From the NCBI GenBank assembly GCA_963833655.1, contig CAWHYL010000004.1, positions 372,001 to 436,000 of the forward strand: a DNA stretch of 64,000 nt, read 5' to 3'. Under the pieces are notes generated by a model. It did not search any database, had not been told where the DNA came from, and worked only from the letters and a program-made list of their open reading frames with translations. This DNA comes from 3-1-20CM-4-69-9 sp963833655. Lineage in GTDB: Bacteria; Actinomycetota; Thermoleophilia; Gaiellales; Gaiellaceae. The stretch's first letter is position 1. Every line of letters starts with the position of its first letter. This document shows positions 8,204 to 15,857 of the stretch, piece after piece. The position numbers were made by a program, and so were the translations under genes.

Positions 8204-8419
8204 AGTCCCGTGGCCTTGAGCTCACGGAGGGGTGCCACCGGCCGGGAGGGTCAACATCGAGCTCGGATTCGAGGTCGCGTTCAAGTTGGCATGGCCCGCC
8301 CGCTTAGCGGCACTTGCCATATCTCGGCAGCAGGCGAGCTGGGCGCGACTCTCGCGCGACTCTCGCGCAACCGCAAGAGAAAAGCGCTCAGAGATCGGAA
8401 ACGGTTACCGGGACCGTTG
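8204..8419 (+). repeat. Dispersed att-like element R4 (long form)
   Basis: A 216-bp unit homologous to R3: both begin AGTCCCGTGGCC, share a GGAGGGGTGC block and a CCGGGAGGGT block, and end with GCTCAGAGATCGG before the core. Two perfect tandem iterons GACTCTCGCGC (8347-8357 and 8358-8368), a 30-bp gap, then core AAACGGT (8399-8405), spacer TACCGGG, ACCGTTG (8413-8419). Confidence 0.9.
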
Positions 8420-8588
8420 CATCTCCGATTCAGAGCGCGAGTTAAGGATCAAGACAGCCGGTAAATCTCATGCCTCGGCGGAGCGAGCGCGTTCTGGAAC
8501 CGCCTTCGATTCCCACGGAGGGGCCCAAAGACCACGATCGTCCGCGTAGTCCATGACCTCGATTTATGGGCGCCTAAGTGAGCTGACC

Positions 8589-10544
8589 TTAGTCGGAGTG
8601 CGGCGTGACCTCAGGCCTTCTTAGGGATTCGAGTGCACGCGTTGCAGCGGAGTCCAAGATGAGGTCGACCTCGCCCGTCGTCGGTTCATTGGAAGGATGG
8701 CGGCAGCCGAGCTGGGACTCAACGGCGGCGAGGAGGTCCCGCTCGACCGGGTCGAGCTCGATCGCCAGGTCCTTCTGTGCACGCTGTGCGGCCGCGAGCA
8801 GATACCGCGCAGTCGCCGGATCATTCCTTGCGACGACGGCGGCCGCGACGATCAAGCCATAAACGACGTGTGTTCGGTGGCCGGCCGCACGCGCGGGTTC
8901 AAGCGCGTCGACCAGAGCAGCTCGCGCCTCTTGCTGTTTGCCGAGCGCATGCGCGGCGAGCCCGACATTGAGCGCTGCCGTGACGACGGTCGCGCGGTCT
9001 CCCATGTTGCGCCCCAACACCAGGGTCTCCTGGGCGAGGGCGAGCGCGGCTTCGAAGTCGCCGAGCTGAAGGGCAAGGTAGGCGCGGTTGCCAACCGTGA
9101 CTGCGAGTGCGTGATCGTCGCCGATCTCGTGCGCGAGCGAAGCGACCTGTTCCATCAACGTGTCGGCCCGTGGGTAGTCACGGCGCATGAGCGCGATGTT
9201 CGCGAGCGTTCCCACTCCCTGCATCTCGCCGATACGGTCGGCCGCCGCCTTCGCAGCCGCGATGCTTTCTGCTGCGAGCTGCTCTGCTGCGTCGAAGTCG
9301 CCCTCAATTCGAGCGAACTCGGCCGATGCGCGGAGAGCGATCACAAGATCGGCATTCGCGGTCTCGCGATCTGCTGCCAATGCTTGCTCGAGCCAACGTC
9401 GCCCTTCTCGATGGAGTCCTTGTCTGAGCCAGAATCGCGACAGCGCCGAGGCCAGCCGGAGCTGCTGGGGCGTGTTCCGCAAGAAGGTCAGCGCCTCCCT
9501 GAGGTTGTCGTGGTCGCGGGCGAGCCGTTCGAGCCACGCTTCCTCCTCATTCGTTTCGAAGGAGGGCTCTGCACGTTCGGCAAGAGCGACGAAGTAGTCC
9601 GCGTGTCGCGAGCAGGTCGCCGCACGTGCCTCGGTGCGTGAGAGGTGCTCGTCGGCGAATTCGCGGATCGTCTCCAGCATCCAGAAGCGCTCGCTCGTGT
9701 GGCGGAGGAGACTCTTGTCGACTAGTGACTGCAACGCATCTACTGTCGCGTCTGCAACTTCCTCGGCAGCCTCGAGCGTGCAGCCGCGGAAGACTGCAAG
9801 GCGCGCGAAGAGGGCGCGCTCTTCGTCGTCGAGTAGTTCGTGGCTCCACTCGATCGCGGCGCGCAACGTCTTCTGTCGAGGGTCGGCATCGCGCCCGCCC
9901 TTGAGCAGGTCGAGCCGCTTTGACAGGCGCTCGAGAATCTGCCGGGGCGAGAGGACGCGCGTGCGCGCAGCGGCCAGCTCGAGCGCGAGCGGCAGCGAGT
10001 CGAGGCGTCGGCACAGCTCGACGATCGTCTCGTCCGGCTCGACCCGCGAGCGTTCACAGAACAGCGCGACCGCCTCGCGCTCAGCGAGCGGCGCGACTGG
10101 GTACTCGACCTCGCCGTCGATGCGCAGCAGCTCCCTACTCGTGACCATCAACCTCAGCTGCGGGCAGCGCACGAGCAGCCCGCCGAGCTCGGGAGCCGCC
10201 TCGATCACCTGCTCGAAATTGTCGAGCAGCAGCAGGAGCTCACGCTCGCCGATGTGCTCGCCGAGGTCGTCCTTCGCGCCCAGCGTCTGCGCGATCGTCT
10301 CCAGCACGAGCGCTCGGTCGCGCAAGGCGGCAAGCCCGATCCAGAAGACGCCGGCGCTGAACGCCGGAACCAGCTCCGAGGCGGCCTCAATGGCGAGCCG
10401 GGTCTTGCCCGAGCCGCCCGGCCCGCACAAGGTGGCCAGCCGCGTGCCGTTGCCGAGCATCGTCACGAGCTCGTCGCGCTCCTCCTGCCTGCCGACGAAG
10501 GAGGATGCGGGTCGCGGCAGGTTGGTGTTCGAGATCGTCTTCAA
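8589..10544 (-). CDS. NB-ARC/AAA-type ATPase with TPR-like repeats
   Basis: 651 residues as an open frame from a TTG at 10544. It begins with the linker KTISNTNLPRPASSFVGRQEE, normally internal in cyclase-ATPase fusions. Walker A is LCGPGGSGKTRLA (about residues 39-51) and Walker B is ELLLLLDNFEQV. LVTSRELL and LPLALELAAARTRVLS are typical of STAND/LuxR-like signalling ATPases, and the C-terminal 300 residues are TPR-like helical repeats. No LuxR HTH is present. The cyclase domain is encoded just upstream in another frame: the TGA of the cyclase ORF overlaps this TTG (TTGA). Either a 1-nt deletion has split one fused gene or the two are translationally coupled. Confidence 0.8.
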   Translation of the reverse strand: MKTISNTNLPRPASSFVGRQEERDELVTMLGNGTRLATLCGPGGSGKTRLAIEAASELVPAFSAGVFWIGLAALRDRALVLETIAQTLGAKDDLGEHIGERELLLLLDNFEQVIEAAPELGGLLVRCPQLRLMVTSRELLRIDGEVEYPVAPLAEREAVALFCERSRVEPDETIVELCRRLDSLPLALELAAARTRVLSPRQILERLSKRLDLLKGGRDADPRQKTLRAAIEWSHELLDDEERALFARLAVFRGCTLEAAEEVADATVDALQSLVDKSLLRHTSERFWMLETIREFADEHLSRTEARAATCSRHADYFVALAERAEPSFETNEEEAWLERLARDHDNLREALTFLRNTPQQLRLASALSRFWLRQGLHREGRRWLEQALAADRETANADLVIALRASAEFARIEGDFDAAEQLAAESIAAAKAAADRIGEMQGVGTLANIALMRRDYPRADTLMEQVASLAHEIGDDHALAVTVGNRAYLALQLGDFEAALALAQETLVLGRNMGDRATVVTAALNVGLAAHALGKQQEARAALVDALEPARAAGHRTHVVYGLIVAAAVVARNDPATARYLLAAAQRAQKDLAIELDPVERDLLAAVESQLGCRHPSNEPTTGEVDLILDSAATRALESLRRPEVTPHSD

Positions 10545-11047
10545 GGGCGGGAACCGCGCCGCCCCAGCTGGAACAGCGCGACCGGCTCCCGGAAGTCCTT
10601 CAACAGGTGCTCGCCGAGCTCTGTGATCTCGCCGTCGACCAGAGCCCGCGTCGCCGCCGAGAACACGACTTGGCCGCCGTGGCCGCAGGCGCCGATCCGC
10701 GCCGCACGGTGCAACTCGCGGCCGGCGTAGCCCTCGCCTGTCAGTTGCAGCTCACCGGTGTGCACGCCCATCCGCACCCGTACAGGCCCCGCAGCAAGCA
10801 CCTGCTGGCCCCGGGTCGCCGCCGCCAGCGCCTCGACGGGATCCGCGAATGCGTACAAGAAGGCGTCACCCTGCGTATCCACCTCGACGCCCCCGTGACC
10901 AGCGAACGCCTCCCGGAGAAGACGGCGGTGCTCCGCAAGCGCATCGACATAGCCCTCCTCACCCAACTGCTCGATCAACCGCGTCGAGCCCTCGATGTCC
11001 GAGAACAACAGAGTCACGGTTCCGGCCGGCAACTCCCGATACGCCAT
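10541..11047 (-). CDS. Class III adenylate/guanylate cyclase domain protein
   Basis: 168 residues from the ATG at 11047 (a GTG at 11071 would add eight). The class III catalytic domain shows LLFSDIEGSTRL (metal-binding Asp), GGVEVDTQGDAFLYAFADP and VRVRMGVHTGEL, then GYAGRELHRAARIGACGHGGQVVFS. In relatives this domain is fused to the ATPase/TPR protein that follows; here the frame ends LFQLGRRGSRP, exactly where fusions continue with FPPLKT. Likely product of the intact system: a cytoplasmic nucleotide cyclase controlled by a STAND-type sensor. Confidence 0.8.
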   Translation of the reverse strand: MAYRELPAGTVTLLFSDIEGSTRLIEQLGEEGYVDALAEHRRLLREAFAGHGGVEVDTQGDAFLYAFADPVEALAAATRGQQVLAAGPVRVRMGVHTGELQLTGEGYAGRELHRAARIGACGHGGQVVFSAATRALVDGEITELGEHLLKDFREPVALFQLGRRGSRP

Positions 11048-11257
11048 CTCCGACACGGTCGCGCTGCCCACGCCGAGATGTCAAGCCGGTTGGGACTCCG
11101 GCTCTCGCGAGCTACGCCGGGCGCGGCGCCAGCGTTCTCGCGTCAGATCGGAACCCGCCGGCGCGGAGTGCTACCCCGTGCCCGTCGGTTTCATCCCCGA
11201 CTTCACCCACATGCGCTCGCGGCGTCAACGGCTTTTACACTGGCCGCGGAGTCGCGC

Positions 11258-11320
11258 AGTTCTCGCGTACCGACCCTCCTGCAGGGACTTCTCGGGCGGA
11301 CACGGTTAACAGCACCGTTG
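11258..11320 (+). repeat. Dispersed att-like element R5
   Basis: Degenerate iteron AGTTCTCGCGT (11258-11268), a 31-bp gap containing TGCAGGGACTTCTC (also present in R8), then core ACACGGT (11300-11306), spacer TAACAGC, ACCGTTG (11314-11320). A CAACGGCTTT block upstream (11225-11235) is also shared with R8. Confidence 0.75.
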
Positions 11321-11696
11321 CATGCCCGCCATTAGGGGCGGGGCTGGGTGTGTGGTGGCGCCGGGCGAGTCGCTTCGGCTTGGCGTGCCCGGACGCTAAG
11401 GAGCCGTCCATCGGCGGCGTGGTTCACCCAGGACGTGACTCCGATCCGAATCGAGCCTGTGCGGGGAGTACCGCGCCCGGGGATCGACACCCGTGCCGAG
11501 TCGACGCGGTGCGGGGTTCGCAACTGGCGGCCCACGCCTTTCTCCGCAGCGCCTACCGGTGGACAAAGACTGGCCAACCCTTCCACGACCTCGCATGACC
11601 GCTGGGCTTGCAACACGACCTTCTGCCTGTCCCCGCAGACGTCGCCCACGTGGTGACGCCGCTCTACCAACGCGGTCCGGAACGTCCCCCTCCGGT
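11321..11696. other. Intergenic region without a recognised gene
   Basis: About 375 bp downstream of the R5 core. Both strands have open frames with shadow-like Arg/Pro composition. No domain, tRNA or obvious terminator was seen. Confidence 0.4.
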
Positions 11697-12287
11697 CTAC
11701 GGGTTGTGGCCCTCGCTCGTCCAGCTGTAGGCGGGATTGGCGAGCGTTGGTCGGCCGGCGAGACAGGAGCGCCAGGCGACCGCGGTCCGCCAGACCGACA
11801 CGTCATGCAGGAGACGTTCGACCGTCTCGTCGATCCGGGGTCCTTCGAGTAGAAAGATCGCCCGATCGTCGCTAACGAACACTTCGTGACGTGTGAGGCC
11901 GGTTGCCTGCAGGTCGAATGGCGGACCCTGGGCGACGAGGTCGAGCGCCTTCTCTCGGCTCCCTTTGCGCAACGGCACCACGATCAACGCCCGGTCGCTC
12001 GTCCGCGAACCATCCGGCAGCGCGGCGATCTGATCGAGCAGCTCGCCGACAACGGCGAACTCAAGCGCCCCGATCCGCACGATCGTGCCGTCGCGCCGCT
12101 CGAGCACGATCGTCGGGCGGCCGTTCAAACGCTCCCCATATGAAGCGGCCCGCGCATTGGCGAGCACGCCCCCCTCAATGAACACCGATTCGCCGTCGCC
12201 GTGAAGCTCCAGGCAGGTTTCAGAGGCTATGAGCCGCCCGGTATGTGTGGGGGCGCCGTCGTTGCTCCAAACCACTGCGTAGCTCAC
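11697..12287 (-). CDS. Conserved hypothetical protein, two-part
   Basis: 196 residues with an ATG start. The N-terminal half (about 1-95) is beta-rich, with an FIEGGVLANARAASYGERLNG segment and an ERRDGTIVRIGAL strand suggesting a small barrel. The C-terminal half (DRALIVVPLRKGSREKALDL, then DLQATGLTRHEVFVSDDRAIFLLEG) looks like a ferredoxin-like dimeric alpha-beta barrel of the ABM type and ends with a conserved-looking WRSCLAGRPTLANPAYSW. No function can be assigned. Confidence 0.65.
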   Translation of the reverse strand: MSYAVVWSNDGAPTHTGRLIASETCLELHGDGESVFIEGGVLANARAASYGERLNGRPTIVLERRDGTIVRIGALEFAVVGELLDQIAALPDGSRTSDRALIVVPLRKGSREKALDLVAQGPPFDLQATGLTRHEVFVSDDRAIFLLEGPRIDETVERLLHDVSVWRTAVAWRSCLAGRPTLANPAYSWTSEGHNP

Positions 12288-12484
12288 GGCGACGATTTGA
12301 GCGCGAAGCTGCGACGGGTTTGTTCCATCGGCTCAGGGTGGTCGGGGCGCGCACAGGCTTGCATCCGTGCCCGCCCTCTCTCGGCTGCGGACAAATACCC
12401 ATGAAGGCTCAGGCCCCGCCGCCTTAGGATCGTCCCATCCGTAGGCGGAGGGACATAGGAGCTGCGGCCGCCGAGGCAGCCCTC

Positions 12485-13210
12485 ATGCTGCTCGTGCTCG
12501 GGCTTGTCTTCGTCGCGGCGCTCGCCGGCTGGCTCGTTGGCCACTCCCGTAGCCACACGAAAACGATCACCGTCGGGAGGGGTGGGGTTGTCTCCTCGGC
12601 GCCGATCGATCCCCACGTCGCAGCCGGCGGGCACGACTTCGTTCAATTCGCATGCGCGCAATGCCATGGCCCGCAGGGCCGCGGCGGCGTTTCGCCCGAC
12701 GTGCCCGCGCTGACGAACGTGGCCAACGTCCTGACGCCTCAACAGCTGCGTCACATCATCGACCACGGCCTCGGCGAATCAACGAACCCAACAAAGCCCT
12801 ACATGCCAGTCTGGGGCCAAGTGATCTCCAAGCAACAGGTCTCGGACCTGATCTCTTACCTACGCGCCAGCTTGCCGCCGGTACCCACGGCCGAGCCGCC
12901 GCCGATCCCGACCGGCCAAGGTCTCGCGGTCAAGGGCGCCACACTCTACGTCCGCTACGGCTGCATCAACTGCCACGGACCGAACGGGCTCGGCGGCGTC
13001 CCGAACCCACAATCCCCCGACAAGTCAATCCCACCGCTGTCGGGCATCTCTTTCCGCTCCGAGTTCAACACCAACAAGAAGATCACCGACGTAATCCAGT
13101 CCGGCAGCGTCATCGGCCGCGCACCGATCGTCAGCATGCCGCACTGGGGCGGCATCATCCCGAACGATCAGCTCAAGGCGCTCGTCGCGTATCTGGAAAC
13201 ACTCAAATAG
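12485..13210 (+). CDS. Membrane-anchored diheme cytochrome c
   Basis: 241 residues. An N-terminal hydrophobic segment (MLLVLGLVFVAALAGWLVGH) serves as signal anchor. Two class I cytochrome c domains each have a CxxCH heme-binding motif: CAQCH (about residue 57) and CINCH (about 159). Distal Met ligands are plausible in KPYMPVWG and VSMPHWGG. It would act outside the cytoplasmic membrane in electron transfer. No oxidase or reductase partner lies nearby. It ends 10 bp before the orphan tRNA-Trp fragment that marks the left end of the island. Confidence 0.9.
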   Translation: MLLVLGLVFVAALAGWLVGHSRSHTKTITVGRGGVVSSAPIDPHVAAGGHDFVQFACAQCHGPQGRGGVSPDVPALTNVANVLTPQQLRHIIDHGLGESTNPTKPYMPVWGQVISKQQVSDLISYLRASLPPVPTAEPPPIPTGQGLAVKGATLYVRYGCINCHGPNGLGGVPNPQSPDKSIPPLSGISFRSEFNTNKKITDVIQSGSVIGRAPIVSMPHWGGIIPNDQLKALVAYLETLK

Positions 13211-13437
13211 GGTTCAACGTCTAGCAGGGGCGGAGGGACTCGAACCCCCGGCCTACGGTTTTGGAGTCCTCGGTCGTTCGGCTCCCCATCACTTCCGGGT
13301 AGCTGGACCGTTCTGACCCGCCCTGTTTTGTCATCTGTGATCTTGACCGTCGCGTCTCCGTTGTGGTGGTAGACGACTGTTCCGGCTCCTCCGATCAATC
13401 CGAGGCCGGCGACACCTGCCGCAACTTTCCCAAGCAT
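13168..13437 (-). CDS. Small hydrophobic protein whose frame crosses the left att site
   Basis: An 89-residue frame: MLGKVAAGVAGLGLIGGAGTV is a plausible signal or membrane segment, followed by YHHNGDATVKITDDKTGRVR. The last third is read from the tRNA 3'-end duplicate and then from chromosomal DNA, so the present C-terminus is an artefact of integration. In the excised circle the frame would instead run from the att core into 25,500 and stop after ATEPVCSAGMIL. No clear ribosome binding site; coding status uncertain. Confidence 0.4.
   Translation of the reverse strand: MLGKVAAGVAGLGLIGGAGTVVYHHNGDATVKITDDKTGRVRTVQLPGSDGEPNDRGLQNRRPGVRVPPPLLDVEPYLSVSRYATSALS
13221..13266 (-). repeat. attL: orphan 3' end of tRNA-Trp (46-bp direct repeat)
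   Basis: Identical over 46 bp to 25501-25546: the tRNA 3' flank, acceptor strand, T-arm, variable loop, 3' half of the anticodon stem and the anticodon loop. Identity stops exactly after the 7-nt loop (TTTGGAG on the + strand): TCCTC follows here, ACCGC follows in the intact gene. The D-arm and 5' half are absent, so this copy cannot make a tRNA. Confidence 0.93.
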
Positions 13438-13599
13438 CAGCGCTGCCCGCTACTTCGTTGTGCCGAGGCGGTGCCCAGCAGAGCAGGGTCTGCGTACGGC
13501 AATGCCTGATGCTCATGCGCGTGAGTCGTCTTCACCGGTGCTATTGCGGTCGCTGTTACATAACCGGGCCAGATCAATGCGTTGAGCGCGAGTAAACGG

Positions 13600-14343
13600 C
13601 TAGCCGATGCGCGACACGGTCCAGGTTTGCAGGCCAGAGCCACATGCAAAGGCGGTGCCGGAGTACACGAACGAGAGTGTGTCTTCCAGATTTCCGCTCG
13701 CGGTGGGCCCGTTGAAGTGTCCGGTGATTCTCGTGTGGCCGGTGTACGGGACGACGCCGCCGATGGTGCCGTTGTTGTCCCACTCGACACCGAAGCTTCC
13801 ATCGGCTGTGATGTTCATGGCGTAGGCGCCGAGGTTGATTTCGCCGCCGTAGAGGTTGAAGTGAGGCGTGCAGCCGGCATTGACTTGACCTGTCTTCAGG
13901 TTCGTGACCCTGTAACCGTCAGAGGTCACATCGAACTCGAATGTCGTCAGTTGTGAAGTCAGACCTTTGTAATGGCCGGGCTGCGCGGGCGGCGGCGGCG
14001 GTGGTGGCGCCGGCGTCGGCTGCGGTTCAGGCGGCGGCGCCGGAGGCTTGAGCCCCGTTCCTCGGTGCAGTCGGCCCCTGACGCAGTGAAAGCCGTACTT
14101 GCGGTAGGCGCGTTGATAGCGACCGAGGCACGGCTGTCCGGGCCGCAGGCATTTGAAGTTCCCCGCGATGATCGCTGCCTTCGAACCCCGCCGGCACGAG
14201 GCGCTGACGCGATCGAGCTTGGTCGAGGCACTTGCTGAATGCCCGTGTTGTGTCGCCTGCTGGCTCGCCGGGGCGGCCGTTGCATAGACGATTGCGCCGA
14301 CGAGAGCTGCCAGCGCCAGCAGAACCAGCCTGCGTACGTTCAC
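13600..14343 (-). CDS. Secreted protein with Pro-rich linker, unknown function
   Basis: 247 residues from a GTG at 14343, preceded by an AAGGAG ribosome binding site. Signal peptide in VRRLVLLALAALVGAIVYATAAPAS. A Cys-containing basic segment follows (SCRRGSKAAIIAGNFKCLRP, then CLGRYQRAYRKYGFHC), then a Pro-rich linker (about residues 103-125) and a C-terminal beta-rich domain of about 120 residues (FEFDVTSDGYRV, FGVEWDNNGTIGGVV, TRITGHFNGPTASG) with two Cys. It is divergent from a MarR gene and probably under its control. Confidence 0.75.
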   Translation of the reverse strand: MNVRRLVLLALAALVGAIVYATAAPASQQATQHGHSASASTKLDRVSASCRRGSKAAIIAGNFKCLRPGQPCLGRYQRAYRKYGFHCVRGRLHRGTGLKPPAPPPEPQPTPAPPPPPPPAQPGHYKGLTSQLTTFEFDVTSDGYRVTNLKTGQVNAGCTPHFNLYGGEINLGAYAMNITADGSFGVEWDNNGTIGGVVPYTGHTRITGHFNGPTASGNLEDTLSFVYSGTAFACGSGLQTWTVSRIG

Positions 14344-14400
14344 CCTTACCCCTTCTCTCCTTCGAGGCGAGACGGGACGCCTCGACGGCCACAGTGACAT

Positions 14401-14417
14401 AGTTCATGTCACGAACT
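14401..14417. promoter_or_regulatory. Palindrome, candidate operator between the divergent pair
   Basis: AGTTC-ATGTCAC-GAACT in the 195-bp gap between the secreted-protein gene (minus strand) and the MarR gene (plus strand). A TTGACA-like -35 for the minus-strand gene lies at 14459-14454 and an 8-bp palindrome TTCTAGAA at 14431-14438. Operator and promoter roles are inferred. Confidence 0.4.
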
Positions 14418-14538
14418 ACCTTGTCGATACTTCTAGAACATTCCCTGACCATTTGTCAAGGGCCTGGCCCGCACCGACGAGCGGCCCTGAACGTGACGCG
14501 TTTTGCCCTCCTGGAGGGGGAGGTACAACACTCACGTT

Positions 14539-14943
14539 GTGACGCCACCGGACGTTGACAGTGAACTCGCGCGCGTCGCAGCATTTCGCGGCGCGCTACG
14601 GCTGTTCCTACGCCGAACGGAGGTAGTTGCCGCCGAGGCAGAGCTGACCCCGCAACGGTACGACCTGCTGCTGATGATCCGGACACACGCGCCGGTGCAC
14701 ATCAGCGAGCTTTGCGATCTCCTCCACCTCAAGAAGTCGGCAGTCGCCGAGCTCGTCTACCGAGCAGAAGAAGCCGGACTGATCGAACGAAGGCAGTCGA
14801 ACGAAGACCGGCGTATGTGGTTCGTCGAACTCACCCCGGACGGCGAACTGCGACTCATGCAGGTGTTCGCGGCGCTTCGCGACGACCGCGACGCTCTCGC
14901 GAACGCCTTCGGAGAGGTCGAGCAGCGATTCCGCGAAGCCTGA
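14539..14943 (+). CDS. MarR-family transcriptional regulator
   Basis: 134 residues from a GTG at 14539, preceded by a GGAGGGGGAGG tract. Winged HTH: LTPQRYDLLLMIRTH, VHISELCDLLHLKKSAVAELVYRAEEAGLI, and the ERRQSNEDRRMWFVELTPDG wing. It faces away from the secreted-protein gene at 13600-14343. Same architecture as the MarR at 6411-6830, but the sequences differ enough to be old paralogues. Confidence 0.9.
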   Translation: MTPPDVDSELARVAAFRGALRLFLRRTEVVAAEAELTPQRYDLLLMIRTHAPVHISELCDLLHLKKSAVAELVYRAEEAGLIERRQSNEDRRMWFVELTPDGELRLMQVFAALRDDRDALANAFGEVEQRFREA

Positions 14944-15035
14944 CCGGGTTCAACTCGACCCATAACCTTCGTGCAGTCCGGCGTGCGTGAGGAAATGCCT
15001 GCTCCGTCAGGTCGTGTCTGCGCGCTAGTAGGCGC

Positions 15036-15199
15036 TTAGTTCGACGACACGTCCCGCTCGTCGAGCTCGACATAGAACATGCCGGCCCAATCAGGCTCGT
15101 CGCTGAGGATCTCTCGAGCGCCCGTTCAGCGTCCTCTCCGCGGAGGAAAAGGTCGATCGCCTCCGAGTCACCGAGTTCGACAAGTGCGTAGGCGCGCAC
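15036..15199 (-). pseudogene. Frameshifted small-protein gene, paralogue of 46555-46725
   Basis: The first part reads RAYALVELGDSEAIDLFLRG and EDAERALE; after a 1-nt deletion the other frame continues EILSDEPDWAGMFYVELDER and ends DVSSN at a TAA (15036-15038). The 56-residue protein at 46555-46725 has the same order (AYALAELGERLAVDIF, EDAFAALQDAL, EPEWAATLFIAAIELE). The gene is therefore a broken island copy of a chromosomal family of unknown function, unless the shift is an assembly error. Confidence 0.6.
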
Positions 15200-15574
15200 G
15201 CCGCCCGCAAAACAAAATTGCTCTTGACCGAACGTGCCAATTCAGGCAAACTCTTTCGTCTTCCATGGAGCAGTGAATTCTGCTCCGCGACGCGGAAAGG
15301 AGGTCAGCGGTGCTACTCGCATCTTCGGTCCATTCGACCCGGCCTCTCGGCATCCGCGCGTTCCCGAACGCGTAGGGGCCGTAGGCCTCAGCGGAATGTT
15401 CGGCCCAGCGGGCCGTCGAGTCATGCCTTCATTGGGCATGGCGCAGCTGACGATCTTGTGAGCCGAGCGCACGGCGCTCACTTTTGAGCGCTGATCGAGA
15501 AAGGAGACAGATGTTGATTGACCCGTCAGTCGCACCCGACTGGTCACTCGGCCCGACCTCGAATTGGAGGAGCT
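15200..15574. other. Intergenic region, possible leader
   Basis: No gene supported. An AAAGGAGG tract at 15297 is followed by a GTG-initiated 21-codon frame (15314-15379) that is too short to judge. The rest has no recognisable motif. Confidence 0.3.
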
Positions 15575-15766
15575 GTGTACGACTACTACCAAAACACCAA
15601 CGAGGCCCGTGAACGCATGCAACGACGTGAAAAGGAAGCAGAAGCCGAGCGGACTTGGCGTGAAGCCCGCGGCCGTCGTCAGAAGCGCCGGCGCGCACAA
15701 CTGGCGAGGGCACTGGAGCAGCTGAATCTGGCCCGGAGAAGAGGCCGACTGCGCACCGAGGCCTAA
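15575..15766 (+). CDS. Small basic, Arg/Glu-rich helical protein
   Basis: 63 residues from GTG, preceded at ideal distance by TTGGAGGAGCT. Reads VYDYYQNTNEARERMQRREK followed by a highly charged helical or coiled-coil stretch (EAEAERTWREARGRRQKRRR) and ends LRTEA. The strong ribosome binding site is the main support. Function unknown; the charge suggests nucleic-acid or protein binding. Confidence 0.6.
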   Translation: MYDYYQNTNEARERMQRREKEAEAERTWREARGRRQKRRRAQLARALEQLNLARRRGRLRTEA

Positions 15767-15857
15767 CCGAGATGCGGGAGGGGCATCGCCCCGCGCCTGG
15801 AGGCTCGACCGCCGAGTCCGTCGAGCCTCTGGGCGCGCGTCTCCGTGATCGGAAGCA

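Noticed and set aside
13221..13266. Second tRNA-Trp gene
   Set aside because: Only the 3' part of the tRNA is present; the D-arm and 5' acceptor strand are missing.
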